Shown piece by piece: positions 1-9,700 of a stretch of 64,000 bases of DNA. Numbering within the stretch: the stretch's first letter is position 1; every line of letters begins with the position of its first letter. This stretch comes from UBA11051 sp964390495. Its GTDB lineage: Bacteria; Armatimonadota; Zipacnadia; Zipacnadales; UBA11051. The stretch is taken from assembly GCA_964390495.1 (NCBI GenBank), contig CAYMIN010000015.1, positions 1 to 64,000 on the forward strand, read 5' to 3'. Position numbers and translations under genes: made by a program. The notes under the pieces were generated by a model. That model searched no databases, had not been told where the DNA came from, and was given only the letters and a program-made list of their open reading frames with translations.

Positions 1-127
1 AGCTACAACACTACTGCCAAACCCAAAGTGTAAACTATGTTTGACAACGGTACATCAAACTCACCGGCATCATTGTACCGCGAAAACCTGTGGCATGGTT
101 CCGGAGCAACTTCGAGTATAAAGCCAA

Positions 128-161
128 AACCTGTCACCTCAATCAGTAGAGGTGGCAGGTT
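128..161 (-). terminator. Terminator of the permease-FecR fusion gene
   Basis: A 13-bp inverted repeat (128-140 with 149-161, one G-T pair, 8-nt loop) lies just past the stop codon at 201. Read on the minus strand the stem ends in GGTT and is followed by TTGG, giving a short U-run. Nothing else is seen in positions 1-200. Confidence 0.6.
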
Positions 162-200
162 ATTTGGTCGGTTGGCGCTCACCGGGCCTGAGAGTAAGCC

Positions 201-2636
201 CTAGCGCTCTTGGCTCCCGGCATCGTTGTCGCCTTCGGGCTCGGTTTTGTCGGTCAACGTACCGAGCATGCGTTGCGCCCACTGGCCGTATTCGCTCTCG
301 GGATCGGCAGCCACGATCTTCTCGAGTTCATCGCGCGCGGCCTCTCTATTGCCCACTTGCAGGTGCATCTGGGCGAGCGCCACCGACCGCGGCGAATCGT
401 CGGCGGTACGAGTCCGGGTCGCCTCAAGTCGCCTGGTCGCCTCTTCAACATCCTCGGGCATCACGACTCTGGCCGGGGTGGCGCCGGCGTACAGGATGAT
501 CAGGTAGATCGAGATGCACAGCAGCGCCAGTCCGCCGAGCGCCTTAAGGAATCTAGGCCCGTAGAATGCACTGCTCAGTTCGGAGGCAGCGCTGGTGGCT
601 ATGCTGCGCATGCGGTTGCGCTGGAACTCGGGAAGCGGGTGCGGCGTACCCATCGGCAAATCTTCATAGGTTATCAAGCCCTCGCCGCCCAGGAGTTTGC
701 CGTACTCGCGTCTCTCGAAAAGGTTGCCGTATTCGTCAGTGCCGGTAAAGAGGCGGAATAGGCTGATTGTCCCCTCCAGCACGCCGAGTTTGGCCGTCTT
801 CTGGCTTACCTCCACCTCAAACAGCGTGCCGCGGACGGCCACGGTCAGCAGCGGCGTCTCCACTTCGAATTTGGATTCCTGCGTCACCAATTGCTTCACA
901 TTGGCCCACAGACGACCGACACCGACTCGCATCCGAACATCACGGCTGCCATCATCTTCTTGGGCGATGTGCGATACCTGTAAGCTGGTGCTGGGGCTTA
1001 GCTGTAGCTGCGTCTCGTCGCTCATGCGTAGTAAGCACTCGGAATTGGCACCCGTTTTGACGATGTCACCGCGCTTGAGTAACAGGCCGACTTTGACGGT
1101 TCGGGGAAGCGGCTCGCGCTCCGGCCGGGCTTCCAGGACCTGGACGGTGCCTTTGTAGGAGACGATGGCAACCGCGTCATCCGGCACGTATAGCGCGCCG
1201 AAATAGGCCACATAGCCGTAGGCCAGCAGGGCGATCAGGATTGTACTGGCGGCCCATATCGCGCGCGAATACCTGCTGTGGAACAGCAGTTGCGGCAGCC
1301 GCTGAGCTCCGGGGATGCCCAGTAGATTGCCCCGTCGCAACTCCTGGATTTCGTACCAGGTCAGGCTCAGGATCCTGCCACTGGCGAGCATCACGAACAG
1401 AATGAGGCCCTCAGCCACCGGGCCGGCGATGGGCATGTGTAGCTTGTTGAGGAAGGAGCCGATGAGGGTCAGCGCGGCAGCGCCGAGCAGGGCTGTGCCG
1501 GTACCGCCCATGCCGGCGATCACTACGCCGCCGCCCAGAATCGCGGCCGTAAGCGGTGCCAGGATCCAGGTGGCTTGCCCCATAGGCGAGGTTACAGGCA
1601 ATCCGCAACCGGCAATGAATACGCCGGCCAGGCCTCCCAGCAGCCCCGATACGGCGAATGACCACATAATGTTGGACGGCCGGGTCAGGCGCACGATCCA
1701 TTTGCGGCTCGAGACCTTACTTAAGGGCCAGAAGGTCTCGCGCCCCCACAGCAGCATTGCCACCAGTGCCGCGGCCGCCAGCAGTAGCAGGGCCGCCGGA
1801 ATGCCCAGGAACTCCGCCTCACCGACCGCCTGGAAGGCCGGGTCGGCAACCACCAGTTCGCGACGTGAGGCGATCGTGTGGGTCAGTTCCGTAGCTACTA
1901 CCGCCATGATGATGGTGAACATAGCCGAAGGCAGTCGACTCCAGCCGATGATGATGCCGTTGATGAGGCCGGCCGCCAGACCGACGACGATACCCACCAG
2001 GGCCGCGGTTACGCCCACCGGCAGGGTGAGTATCGGCTCGCTGTGGGTAGCCAGGATGGTTGCACATGCGGCCAGACCCGCCACCGGGCCGCAGGACAGA
2101 TCGTAGTGGCCTTTAGTCAGCGGGAAGGTGACGCCCAATGCCACCAGGCCGAGCAGCCCGAACTGGATGAAGAGGTTGTGGAAGGTTTGTTGGTCGGGAG
2201 ATAAGGAGGCGAGAAGGATCAGGAACACGGCGATTAGTCCGAACGGCACGAACTTGCCTACGGGGATGGTGGCTAAGCGGGCGCGCAATCCGACGGTCCC
2301 CTTGGCTCGGGACAGCTCGCTGAGACGCGCATAGCACTTGGCGCAGACGCGGGCTCCCGGGTCATTCTCGTAACCACACCGCTCACATGTTATCTTGTTC
2401 ATTTGGGTTCCCCCTGCTCTTGGCTCCGTTGCCTCTCCAGCTCGCTCGCGTTTCAACTGTTCAACACTGGCTATCGTGACATAGATGGTACGATCGCCGC
2501 GCACGGGCGGCTCCCACTGCTGCAGCTTCGGCTCCTCGCCCGGTCGCGCTCGCATCAATTGGTATATATACTGTACGCTGACGCCCAGTTCACTGGCAGC
2601 CTCGCGTACAGTCATCGCTACGTCCTTCTTCTCCAT
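201..2636 (-). CDS. HTH - zinc ribbon - RbsC-like permease - FecR - TPR fusion protein
   Basis: This 811-residue protein joins parts normally found in separate genes. Residues 8-62 look like an excisionase/MerR-type helix-turn-helix (VREAASELGVSVQYIYQL). Residues 84-101 form a zinc ribbon (C84, C87, C98, C101). Residues ~122-470 are hydrophobic and resemble the sugar ABC permease family of RbsC (BPD_transp_2), with DLSCGPVAGLAA matching the DLSVGS region and a later AILGGG...GGTGTALLGA match. Residues ~485-645 are a FecR-like domain (GTVQVL, VETPLLTVAVRGTLFEVEV). A further membrane helix (~693-717) and a TPR-like segment (~735-790) follow. An AGGAG lies 8 nt before the ATG at 2636. A weak site before an internal ATG at 2402 could give a form without the HTH. 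No ATPase or binding protein is adjacent. Function unknown; a membrane sensor is a guess. Confidence 0.75.
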   Translation of the reverse strand: MEKKDVAMTVREAASELGVSVQYIYQLMRARPGEEPKLQQWEPPVRGDRTIYVTIASVEQLKRERAGEATEPRAGGTQMNKITCERCGYENDPGARVCAKCYARLSELSRAKGTVGLRARLATIPVGKFVPFGLIAVFLILLASLSPDQQTFHNLFIQFGLLGLVALGVTFPLTKGHYDLSCGPVAGLAACATILATHSEPILTLPVGVTAALVGIVVGLAAGLINGIIIGWSRLPSAMFTIIMAVVATELTHTIASRRELVVADPAFQAVGEAEFLGIPAALLLLAAAALVAMLLWGRETFWPLSKVSSRKWIVRLTRPSNIMWSFAVSGLLGGLAGVFIAGCGLPVTSPMGQATWILAPLTAAILGGGVVIAGMGGTGTALLGAAALTLIGSFLNKLHMPIAGPVAEGLILFVMLASGRILSLTWYEIQELRRGNLLGIPGAQRLPQLLFHSRYSRAIWAASTILIALLAYGYVAYFGALYVPDDAVAIVSYKGTVQVLEARPEREPLPRTVKVGLLLKRGDIVKTGANSECLLRMSDETQLQLSPSTSLQVSHIAQEDDGSRDVRMRVGVGRLWANVKQLVTQESKFEVETPLLTVAVRGTLFEVEVSQKTAKLGVLEGTISLFRLFTGTDEYGNLFERREYGKLLGGEGLITYEDLPMGTPHPLPEFQRNRMRSIATSAASELSSAFYGPRFLKALGGLALLCISIYLIILYAGATPARVVMPEDVEEATRRLEATRTRTADDSPRSVALAQMHLQVGNREAARDELEKIVAADPESEYGQWAQRMLGTLTDKTEPEGDNDAGSQER

Positions 2637-2665
2637 AGGTTCGTCTCCTGGCAGTCTTGGCTCCT

Positions 2666-2685
2666 AGTTTATACCAGTTTATACC
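2666..2685. repeat. Tandem 10-bp direct repeat in promoter
   Basis: AGTTTATACC occurs twice back to back (2666-2675 and 2676-2685), one helical turn apart, between the SD and the -35 of the fusion gene. A related AGTTTAAACT palindrome lies ~50 bp further upstream. This looks like an operator; the protein that binds it is unknown. Confidence 0.5.
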
Positions 2686-2704
2686 TCTGAATTAAGGCTG
2701 TCAA
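2676..2704 (-). promoter_or_regulatory. Promoter of the permease-FecR fusion gene
   Basis: On the minus strand there is a perfect -35 TTGACA (2699-2704) and, after 17 nt, TAAACT (2676-2681). A better-looking TATAAA gives a 15-nt spacer. The -10 lies inside the tandem repeat, so a protein bound there would be expected to block transcription. Confidence 0.5.
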
Positions 2705-2796
2705 GAGCTAAGAGCGAGAATCTTGCCGCACTTGAGTAGTTTAAACTGGCTCTTTTCGCCACCTTTCTTGGCCTACAGGGGTCCCACATGGCAATA

Positions 2797-4743
2797 TTAG
2801 GTCTCTAGCCCGCTTTCAGCGCTAGTTCCGTCACTCTTAAACCCAAGCACCTCGTACATTTCCACCGGTTCTGGTATTCCTCTTACCTCGATTGCACCCA
2901 AGGCCTTGACTTCCACCAGCCCTTCAAGCTGATCGAGCGTATCCTGGGTGACGATCACTCCTACCCCGAAGTCCTTCGTCAGGCCCTCGGTACGGGAGGC
3001 CAGGCTCACGGTGCTGCCGATGGCCGTATAGTCCCTGCGCATCTCCGGGCCGAGATTGCCCACAACCGCCTTGCCGGTGTGTACGCCGACTCCTATGCGA
3101 ATCTCGGGGAAGCCTTCATCGGCCCATTCGTGATTCAGCCGCTTGAGCCGCTCCTGCATCTCCAGAGCTGTAAAGACGGCACGTTTGGCATGGTCCGGCT
3201 GCTCGACCACGGCGTTGTACAGCACCAGCAGCCCGTCGCCGATGAACTTGTCAACCGTCCCCCCATAGTCAAATACCACTTCGGTCATCGCCGTAAAATA
3301 CAGATTCAAGAATCTCACCAGCCGCCGTGGCTCCATGGTTGACCCGATTGAGGTGAAGCCGCGAATATCCGAAAACAGCACGGTAATCTCGTCCTCAACC
3401 CCCTCCATCTTCTCGAGCATTACACCGCTGTCAATCTGTTCGACCACTTCCGGCGGCGCGTAGGCCGAGAACTGCTTGCGTAGGCGTGCGCGGCTGCGTT
3501 CCTCAGAGGTGAGCCGCCGCAGCGTAATCAGCGTGTAGGCCAGCACCCCGGCGGTGGTCGGCCCCACTATCCCGACCACCACGCCGTTTGCCAGAAACGC
3601 GTAGATTGCTGCCCCTACGAACACCACGATTGCCGCTGCTGACACGCCGGCTGCGGTGATTGGCCGCAGCGTCGCGGCGATATAGGTGACCACCAGGCCC
3701 AGCAGTAGCAGCAGGAAAGTATTGGTGGCGGATGAGACCTTGCGCAGGAAGTTATTGTCCAGCAGGTTCTCGATGAAATCGGCGTTGAACTCCGGCCCCA
3801 GGAAGTCGGGAACGAAGGGGTTGGCATGCACGTCATATAGCCCGCTGGCGCCGATGCCGACCAGGACCACCTTGTCGCCCATCTCACCAGGCGACAGGCC
3901 GCCCTGATACACATCGAGGTACGAGTAGTGGGGCCGGGCCTTGCTGCCGCCGGCAAAGTTGACCATCGCGCGACCATGTTCGTCGAATGGCACGAAGGTG
4001 CTGTTTCCGAAGTGCATCCCCTTAGCGAAGTCAATGCTGATGTCGTCATCGCTGAGGCCGAGGGCCTTTTGGGCGGCTGCTACCGACAGTTGCGGATAGA
4101 GCTTCTGGTCGGCCTCGCTGTAGGCTGCCACCAGCGCGTGTCTGAAGGTGCCGTCTTTGTCAGGTGCTGCCATCGCCAGCCCGATATCGGCAACCTGTAT
4201 CAGGGAAGGTATCGGCCCTTGAAGGATCCGCACCTCCCGCGCCCGTTGGCGGTTGAGGACCTCTCGCGGGGTGATTGCAGACTTGGCCAGCAGCTTGGTG
4301 TGTTCCGCATCAACGTACACACCATCCCCGGGCACAAAGGCGGCCAGTACCACGTTCCCCGCCTGCTTGATCGCCTGGGCCAGGGCCGCATCCTCCTGGG
4401 CGTCCGCTTTCTCGGCAAACAGCACATCGAAGGCTATCACCTTGGCCCCGGCCTTGTTCAGCTCGCGGATTAGTTGCGCGTGCCGGCTGCGTTCCCGCCA
4501 CGGCCATTGACCCAGTCTCTGTAGGCAGGCGTCATCAATCAGCACCAGCGCGACTTTGTCCCCGGCGGGCCGTTGGCCGCGCGCCTGGAAGCGCGCATCA
4601 ATGCTCTTTAGCTCGAACTGGTGCAGGAGACGGTTGGGGGAAGCCAGAAATGAGACGATGAAAATCGCGGCCAGTCCCAGGGCGTACAGCAGCCACCGCG
4701 AAGGCGGCTTGACTTGGGGGCGTTCGGCACTTTTCGGATTCAT
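2797..4743 (-). CDS. CHASE2 domain class III adenylate/guanylate cyclase
   Basis: Membrane-bound cyclase of 648 residues. The start at 4743 has GGAGGG 8 nt upstream; a longer reading frame exists but lacks such a site. An N-terminal helix (~20-38) is followed by an extracytoplasmic CHASE2 sensor (~45-310, with LVLIDD and FDVLFAE), three membrane helices (~340-410) and a C-terminal cyclase domain (~445-620). Metal-binding aspartates are present (LFSDIRGFT, FIGDG). The canonical transition-state pair N-x3-R reads S-x3-R here (TVSLASR), so the Asn is replaced by Ser. CHASE2 cyclases are often found beside FecR-domain proteins, and the next gene downstream on this strand encodes one. Likely makes cAMP in response to an external signal; output reduced or altered if the Ser matters. 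Confidence 0.9.
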   Translation of the reverse strand: MNPKSAERPQVKPPSRWLLYALGLAAIFIVSFLASPNRLLHQFELKSIDARFQARGQRPAGDKVALVLIDDACLQRLGQWPWRERSRHAQLIRELNKAGAKVIAFDVLFAEKADAQEDAALAQAIKQAGNVVLAAFVPGDGVYVDAEHTKLLAKSAITPREVLNRQRAREVRILQGPIPSLIQVADIGLAMAAPDKDGTFRHALVAAYSEADQKLYPQLSVAAAQKALGLSDDDISIDFAKGMHFGNSTFVPFDEHGRAMVNFAGGSKARPHYSYLDVYQGGLSPGEMGDKVVLVGIGASGLYDVHANPFVPDFLGPEFNADFIENLLDNNFLRKVSSATNTFLLLLLGLVVTYIAATLRPITAAGVSAAAIVVFVGAAIYAFLANGVVVGIVGPTTAGVLAYTLITLRRLTSEERSRARLRKQFSAYAPPEVVEQIDSGVMLEKMEGVEDEITVLFSDIRGFTSIGSTMEPRRLVRFLNLYFTAMTEVVFDYGGTVDKFIGDGLLVLYNAVVEQPDHAKRAVFTALEMQERLKRLNHEWADEGFPEIRIGVGVHTGKAVVGNLGPEMRRDYTAIGSTVSLASRTEGLTKDFGVGVIVTQDTLDQLEGLVEVKALGAIEVRGIPEPVEMYEVLGFKSDGTSAESGLET

Positions 4744-5165
4744 TTGCGTATTCCCTCCTGTATCATCGCCTAGTCTTCGCTGCCGCTGCTGGTAAGGACG
4801 CCGCAACGCTGAAGCCAGGGCGGGTTGGACTGGTTATGGTTGGCTAGCTTGGCGTTGCATAGGAGTGATACCGACCTCGCTGACATCTTGCATCCCGTGG
4901 GTCGAGCATTCTGCGCGACCTCGTGGCCGTTACCGTTGCTTCCCGGGGGCCTGTCCGGGACCGGCGACGGCCGGCACTAGCACTCTGGCCGGGTCACGGC
5001 CACTCCGGAGCAACGTGCTTAGCTATACATTCAGTACATGCCGAATGATTCCTGCCGGATAAAAGGGATTTGTGGTAGGCCGGGAGAAATGGGACATGCT
5101 GCGGGCTGGTTGCAGCCGCCTGGTGATCTCGCTGGGCGAGACAACGGAACGGGAGACGGGACGCT
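4744..5165. other. Intergenic region between divergent genes
   Basis: These 422 bases separate the minus-strand cyclase from the plus-strand glycan operon and must hold promoters for both. A TATACA at about 5025 is a possible -10 for the plus-strand genes, but no convincing -35 was found. I see no RNA gene or repeat. Confidence 0.4.
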
Positions 5166-5876
5166 ATGCACGTCTGCGACTTTGCTCGTAGCTTCGTCAC
5201 CTTTGTGACCTTTAACCGCGCCAACAACGCCCGTATTCAGGTCGAGGCGCGCTGCGAGCTGACCGCCGATGGCACCACCGAGGAGTTCCTGCTGGTCGCC
5301 TCCTGCAAGTCCGAGCACACCTATGCCAAGCAGGAGTTGTTTTGCGACCCCAACTACGACTTCTGCGGCATTTTCTCCAAGAGTGAGTACCGTCTCCATC
5401 GGGTGGGTCTGCCTTACGACGCCGAGGCAATGGACGCCGGCGCTATCCCGGACCGCTTCGAAGAGGTCAAGATCGCCGTCAGGCTGGTCGAGGCCGAGGT
5501 CTGCCGCGACGCTGCAGCCGTCGTCGCCGCGACGCTGGCCGGCAGGCTACTGATTGCTCGCACCGAGCTCCGGAGTGAAGACGGCACCAAGCGCGCCCTC
5601 ATCGAGTATCCCGTAAAGACCATGAACGTGCACGAGGCGCCGCCCTGTTTCCAGGTAGATACCGGCCCGATATTGCTGCCGGATTTCTCATCTGACAGGC
5701 CTGCAATCGAGGCTTTCAATCTAGCTTTCGTCGCATGGAATGTCCCGGACTGGGCCGAGTTTGTCATCCAGACCGCGGTTGAGGCCTGTCCGGAGCTGCC
5801 GAATGGTCCCAAGGTGGGCCATTACGCCACCATCAAAGTAATGGACGCAAGCAACCAGATCCTGGCCTGGGACTGA
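5166..5876 (+). CDS. Hypothetical protein, first gene of the secreted-glycan operon
   Basis: 236 residues, not recognised. There is no signal peptide or membrane helix, so it is probably cytoplasmic. The sequence is mixed alpha/beta with several cysteines (for example CDPNYDFCG). The start is ATG with GGGAG 11 nt upstream. It lies 37 nt before the next gene and probably heads a five-gene operon running to 13446. Nothing in the sequence fixes a function. Confidence 0.6.
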   Translation: MHVCDFARSFVTFVTFNRANNARIQVEARCELTADGTTEEFLLVASCKSEHTYAKQELFCDPNYDFCGIFSKSEYRLHRVGLPYDAEAMDAGAIPDRFEEVKIAVRLVEAEVCRDAAAVVAATLAGRLLIARTELRSEDGTKRALIEYPVKTMNVHEAPPCFQVDTGPILLPDFSSDRPAIEAFNLAFVAWNVPDWAEFVIQTAVEACPELPNGPKVGHYATIKVMDASNQILAWD

Positions 5877-5913
5877 GCTTTGGCGTTTACTGCAACGTCC
5901 GGGGAGGTTCACT

Positions 5914-6729
5914 ATGACACGCATCTTGTCGGCACTGGTAGCGTTGGTCAGCGTGGCCTGTACCGCCCGGGCCGCCGAGCTCGACCTGCGCATGCTCAAG
6001 AGCAGTGACCAGGCGGTAACCATCGGCAGCGAGGCTTTTGCGGTCACCGTCCACAGCAGTGGGCGCATAGGGTCCCTGCAGGCCGGCGGCACCGAGTATG
6101 TTTCCTTCATCGCTCTCTATAGCTCTCCCAGCGATTTCCGGACCGGCAAGAGCGTCCGCGCCGTGCAGGGCGAAGTCGGTGAGGAGCGTGGCATCGGCCC
6201 GCTGCCTGACACTATTCTGGCAGAGAAGCGCGGCGACCGCTATTTTGTCGCAATCAACCGCACCGCCGCCCGTGAAGAGATCTGCGGCGGAGAGCCGCTT
6301 TACGAGCTGCATCAGACTATCGAGATCGCGCCCAACGGCGTACTCAGGGCCCGCTACGAGTTCAAGTGGCTGCGCTTTTGCCGCGTCGGGAGTCCGACCA
6401 TTTACGTGGCGCTCGCCGGCGAAACCTTCCGCGACCTGACCTTCTGGGCCGACTATACAACCCACTGCCAGCACGGCGCCTTCAGCGAAGGCAAGGAATA
6501 TGCGCCTTTCGAGGAGCTAAAGGGTGCGGTACGGACGGTGCAGGTGGATTGCCCGGCCGGGCCGTTCGACCTGTGGATAGATGCCGGCAGTTCGGTGAGC
6601 AGTGTGCGCTGGGGCGAGCGGTATAGCTCCATCGGCCTGCGTGTCCCCAAGACCGGCAAGACCATGTACGCAGGCGTCACAAGTGTCGTCGAGTTTACCA
6701 TCAAGGTTCCGTTACCCGCTTCGGGATAA
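5914..6729 (+). CDS. Secreted beta-sandwich protein
   Basis: 271 residues with a clear Sec signal (MTRILSALVALVSVACTARA, cleavage after ARA). The mature part is rich in predicted beta strands and ends with hydrophobic/charged alternation. The run LYELHQTIEIAPNGVL is reminiscent of galactose-mutarotase-like sandwiches, as is the first domain of the next gene product; this similarity is my inference. The TAA stop overlaps the AAGGAGG that serves the next gene, so the two are probably translationally coupled and may act together on the same polysaccharide. Confidence 0.65.
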   Translation: MTRILSALVALVSVACTARAAELDLRMLKSSDQAVTIGSEAFAVTVHSSGRIGSLQAGGTEYVSFIALYSSPSDFRTGKSVRAVQGEVGEERGIGPLPDTILAEKRGDRYFVAINRTAAREEICGGEPLYELHQTIEIAPNGVLRARYEFKWLRFCRVGSPTIYVALAGETFRDLTFWADYTTHCQHGAFSEGKEYAPFEELKGAVRTVQVDCPAGPFDLWIDAGSSVSSVRWGERYSSIGLRVPKTGKTMYAGVTSVVEFTIKVPLPASG

Positions 6730-6743
6730 GGAGGCGTCGAATA

Positions 6744-9700
6744 GTGAACATTCGCATGTTGTGTCCCCTGCTTTTGGTGTCGCTGGTTGCCATTTTTGCC
6801 GCAGAGCCGGGATGGGCTGAGTGCAAGCTCACCGAGATCCAGGTACAGGGCGAGCCGGCACTAGTGCTGGAGAATGATTTTGTGCAGTTGCGGCTCCGGC
6901 CCACCCTCGGCGGACGCATTGACCGTTTCCTGTACAAGCCCAGCGACACGCAGCTTACCGGCACCACCGATGGCTGCATCTTTGTGGATCGGGTATGGAA
7001 CTACGCCAACAGCGACATCTACAGACAATGGACCAGCGCCGTGTATGACTACAAGCTCCAGCCGGGGACCGATACCGCGGCGGTGACGCTTAGCTGCCGG
7101 GGCTCGACCGGCATCGGTACCCGCATGACCTTCGAGAAGACCATCAGTCTCACCTCAGGCAGTGCGACGGTGAGGGCCGACTACTCCCTGGCTATCGGCC
7201 ATGAAGCCATGAGGCCGCAGCGCGCCGGCATCTGGTGGCATAACCAGCTCGGCGTCCCCCAGGAGACCACGACCTACTATGTGCCGACCGTGCAGGGCAT
7301 CAAGTCACTTGCCTACGGGGCCGGCGCCTCCGGGCAGTATTGGTGGTACGATGTCGTGCGCGGCTGGGGCGCGGCTCTGGGCGAAAGCGGCACCGGTGTC
7401 GCGGCGATCATGGACTGGCGCAAGCTGATGTGCTTCTACCAATACATGCGCGGCGGTGTGGCACTGATGGAGTGGGCCTTTCGCTCGGAGGAGATCCCCA
7501 ATGGCGGCTCCACAACAACCAGCATCTGGCTTGTGCCCTTCACTGGGCTGAAATCAGTGGCCGGCGCAGGTGCAAAAGTCGTTGGCGAGATCAGCGTCCC
7601 TGAGGAAGTAAGTTCAGAGCAAGCTCAGGCGGGCGTACCTGTCACGCTAAAACTGACTGCTCCGCAGAGCTGGGGGGCTACGGTCAAGATGACCTGGCAG
7701 CGGCTCCCTGACGGTAAGGTCAACGAGCTGCCGCTCGCGCTCGCCGAGCTTAGCCCTGAAAGCGTGGCCGAGCAGCAGTTCAACCTCCAGCTTCCCGGGC
7801 AGGGCACCTACCTGCTGCGCGCCGAGGCGCTTGATGGTGACCAACTCGCCGCCGACTTTTTCGCCGAGCTGACCGTGGGCGAAGCCAGCGGTGAGGTGGC
7901 GATCGCACCTTTGCAGGAGTGCCTGGGGCGCGAGGACGAGCGCTTCGAGGACAAGATCGTCGCTCGGGGAGCCACGCCCAAGTACGTCCCTCCCTCTGAA
8001 GAGATCGTCACCCCACATGTCAAGTGGGCCAAGCCCTATGCCGGCGGGCCTCTCAAAGCGCTGATCCTCAACGACCTTTTGACGGGTCGCGAGACCATCG
8101 AGCTGGCCCAGCGCCTCGACATGGACTATATCGCGCCTACCATAAGCAGTCCTTACTCAATGCGCGAGAGCGCCCGGGCCCAGACTATGGAGATATTGCG
8201 GGAGTATCTGCAGGGCGACCTCGATGTAATCTTGATTGGCGGGATCCGGGCGGAGGTCTTCCCCGATGATATCGTCGAGACCATACTTGACAAGGTCCGC
8301 GCCGGCACCGGCCTAATCATGGTCAACCCGAACAACTGCTCCGACGCGCTCTGGGAGGTGCTGGCCTTCGCCAAACCGGAGCCCGCATCACGTCCGCCAC
8401 AGCAATGGAAATCCGTCGCCGACCACTACCTGACCCTCGGCATCCCGTGGGATGAACTCCCGCCTGCCGACACATGCTACTACAAGCCCACTGGCGAGGT
8501 CCTGGTCAATGCCGGCAACCGGCCACTCCTGGTGACGCGGGAGCTGGGTAAGGGTCGCATCATCTGCCTGGGTTACGCCACGTCGTGGCAGGGCCCCGGC
8601 TTTTACTCCAACGGCCTCACGCCCTGGATCCAGTTCGCCCCAACCAAGTTCGCCTACTGGGAGTACTATTTCAGTCTGCTGGCTAAGTGCATGACCTGGG
8701 CCGCCCACAAGGAGCCGTCGGTCCAGTTCACCGCCCTGGCGACCGATCAGGAAACCTATCGGGCCAGAGCCGGTGACCAGCCGACCCTCAAGTTGGCGAT
8801 GACCAACTCCGACCAGGCTGTCCAACTCGTCGCGCGCGTCACTATCAACGATGAGTACGGCCATACGGTGCGCTGGTTTGATAAGGCTTTCACGGCCCCG
8901 GCGGGCGAGAGCGAGCTTGACATCCTGCTGCCCGAGCTTTACGGCGGGCTGCATCTGGTTGACATCATCGTGTCGAAGGAGCAAGGCGCCCGGGTCAACT
9001 GGGCGACCGTGCCGGTGCACGTTCAGGCTCCCGTCGAGATCGCCGAACTGCAGGTGCTTGATGAGATATACTGCCGTGGCGATACAGTCGCGGCCCAGGT
9101 GAAGCTGTCGGCCACTGAGAACGCCCCTGCTCAAGTGCGCTTACTTGCCACTTTGACTGACGCATATGACCGGGTGGTCTGGCGGCACGAGCAGCCGGCT
9201 GCGGCACCGGGCGATTGTGATGTGAGCTTCAGCCTCCCCGAGCCGCTGGCAACTACCGCGGTATTACGTCTGGAGCTACATGACGAGGCCGGCCTCCTCG
9301 ACGCTGCTGAGCGGAAGCTACTGACCATGCCACCGGCCTGGGCCAGTCGCGAGTGGACTACCTTCCGCAGCGGCCTGTGGGGCAGTCCGGCCGGTGCCTA
9401 TTCCTGTGAGTACCTGCAGCAAGTAAAGGCCGACTTGGTGAAAAACGCCGGCATGGACGCGGTTACGACGAGTGGCGATTGGCTACTCGACGGCGAGCAG
9501 CGCAGTGCCTTTGAGGCCGGCTTGCAGTCAATGGTCATGGGCGTTGCCGCCGGGGTGCTGAGTGTAGGTCACCGAGCCCGCAAGGACCACCTGAGCTTCT
9601 CCGAGCAGAAAGATGAGTACGTGCGCACCCATGACAAAAAATACCTGCAGCGCCCCTGGTGCCTCAACGCCGATGACACCCGCGAGCATGTTGGGGGCAA

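Noticed and set aside
1315..2106. Long plus-strand open frame (263 codons)
   Set aside because: Antisense to the fusion gene, whose domains are clear. GC-rich coding DNA leaves long frames open on the other strand. The same applies to 10008-11024, 32524-33672 and 55916-56923.
2400..2636. HTH segment as a separate small gene before the permease
   Set aside because: No stop codon separates them, the start at 2636 has a better SD than the internal ATG at 2402, and no nearby frame shift is needed. Kept as one gene with an alternative start noted.
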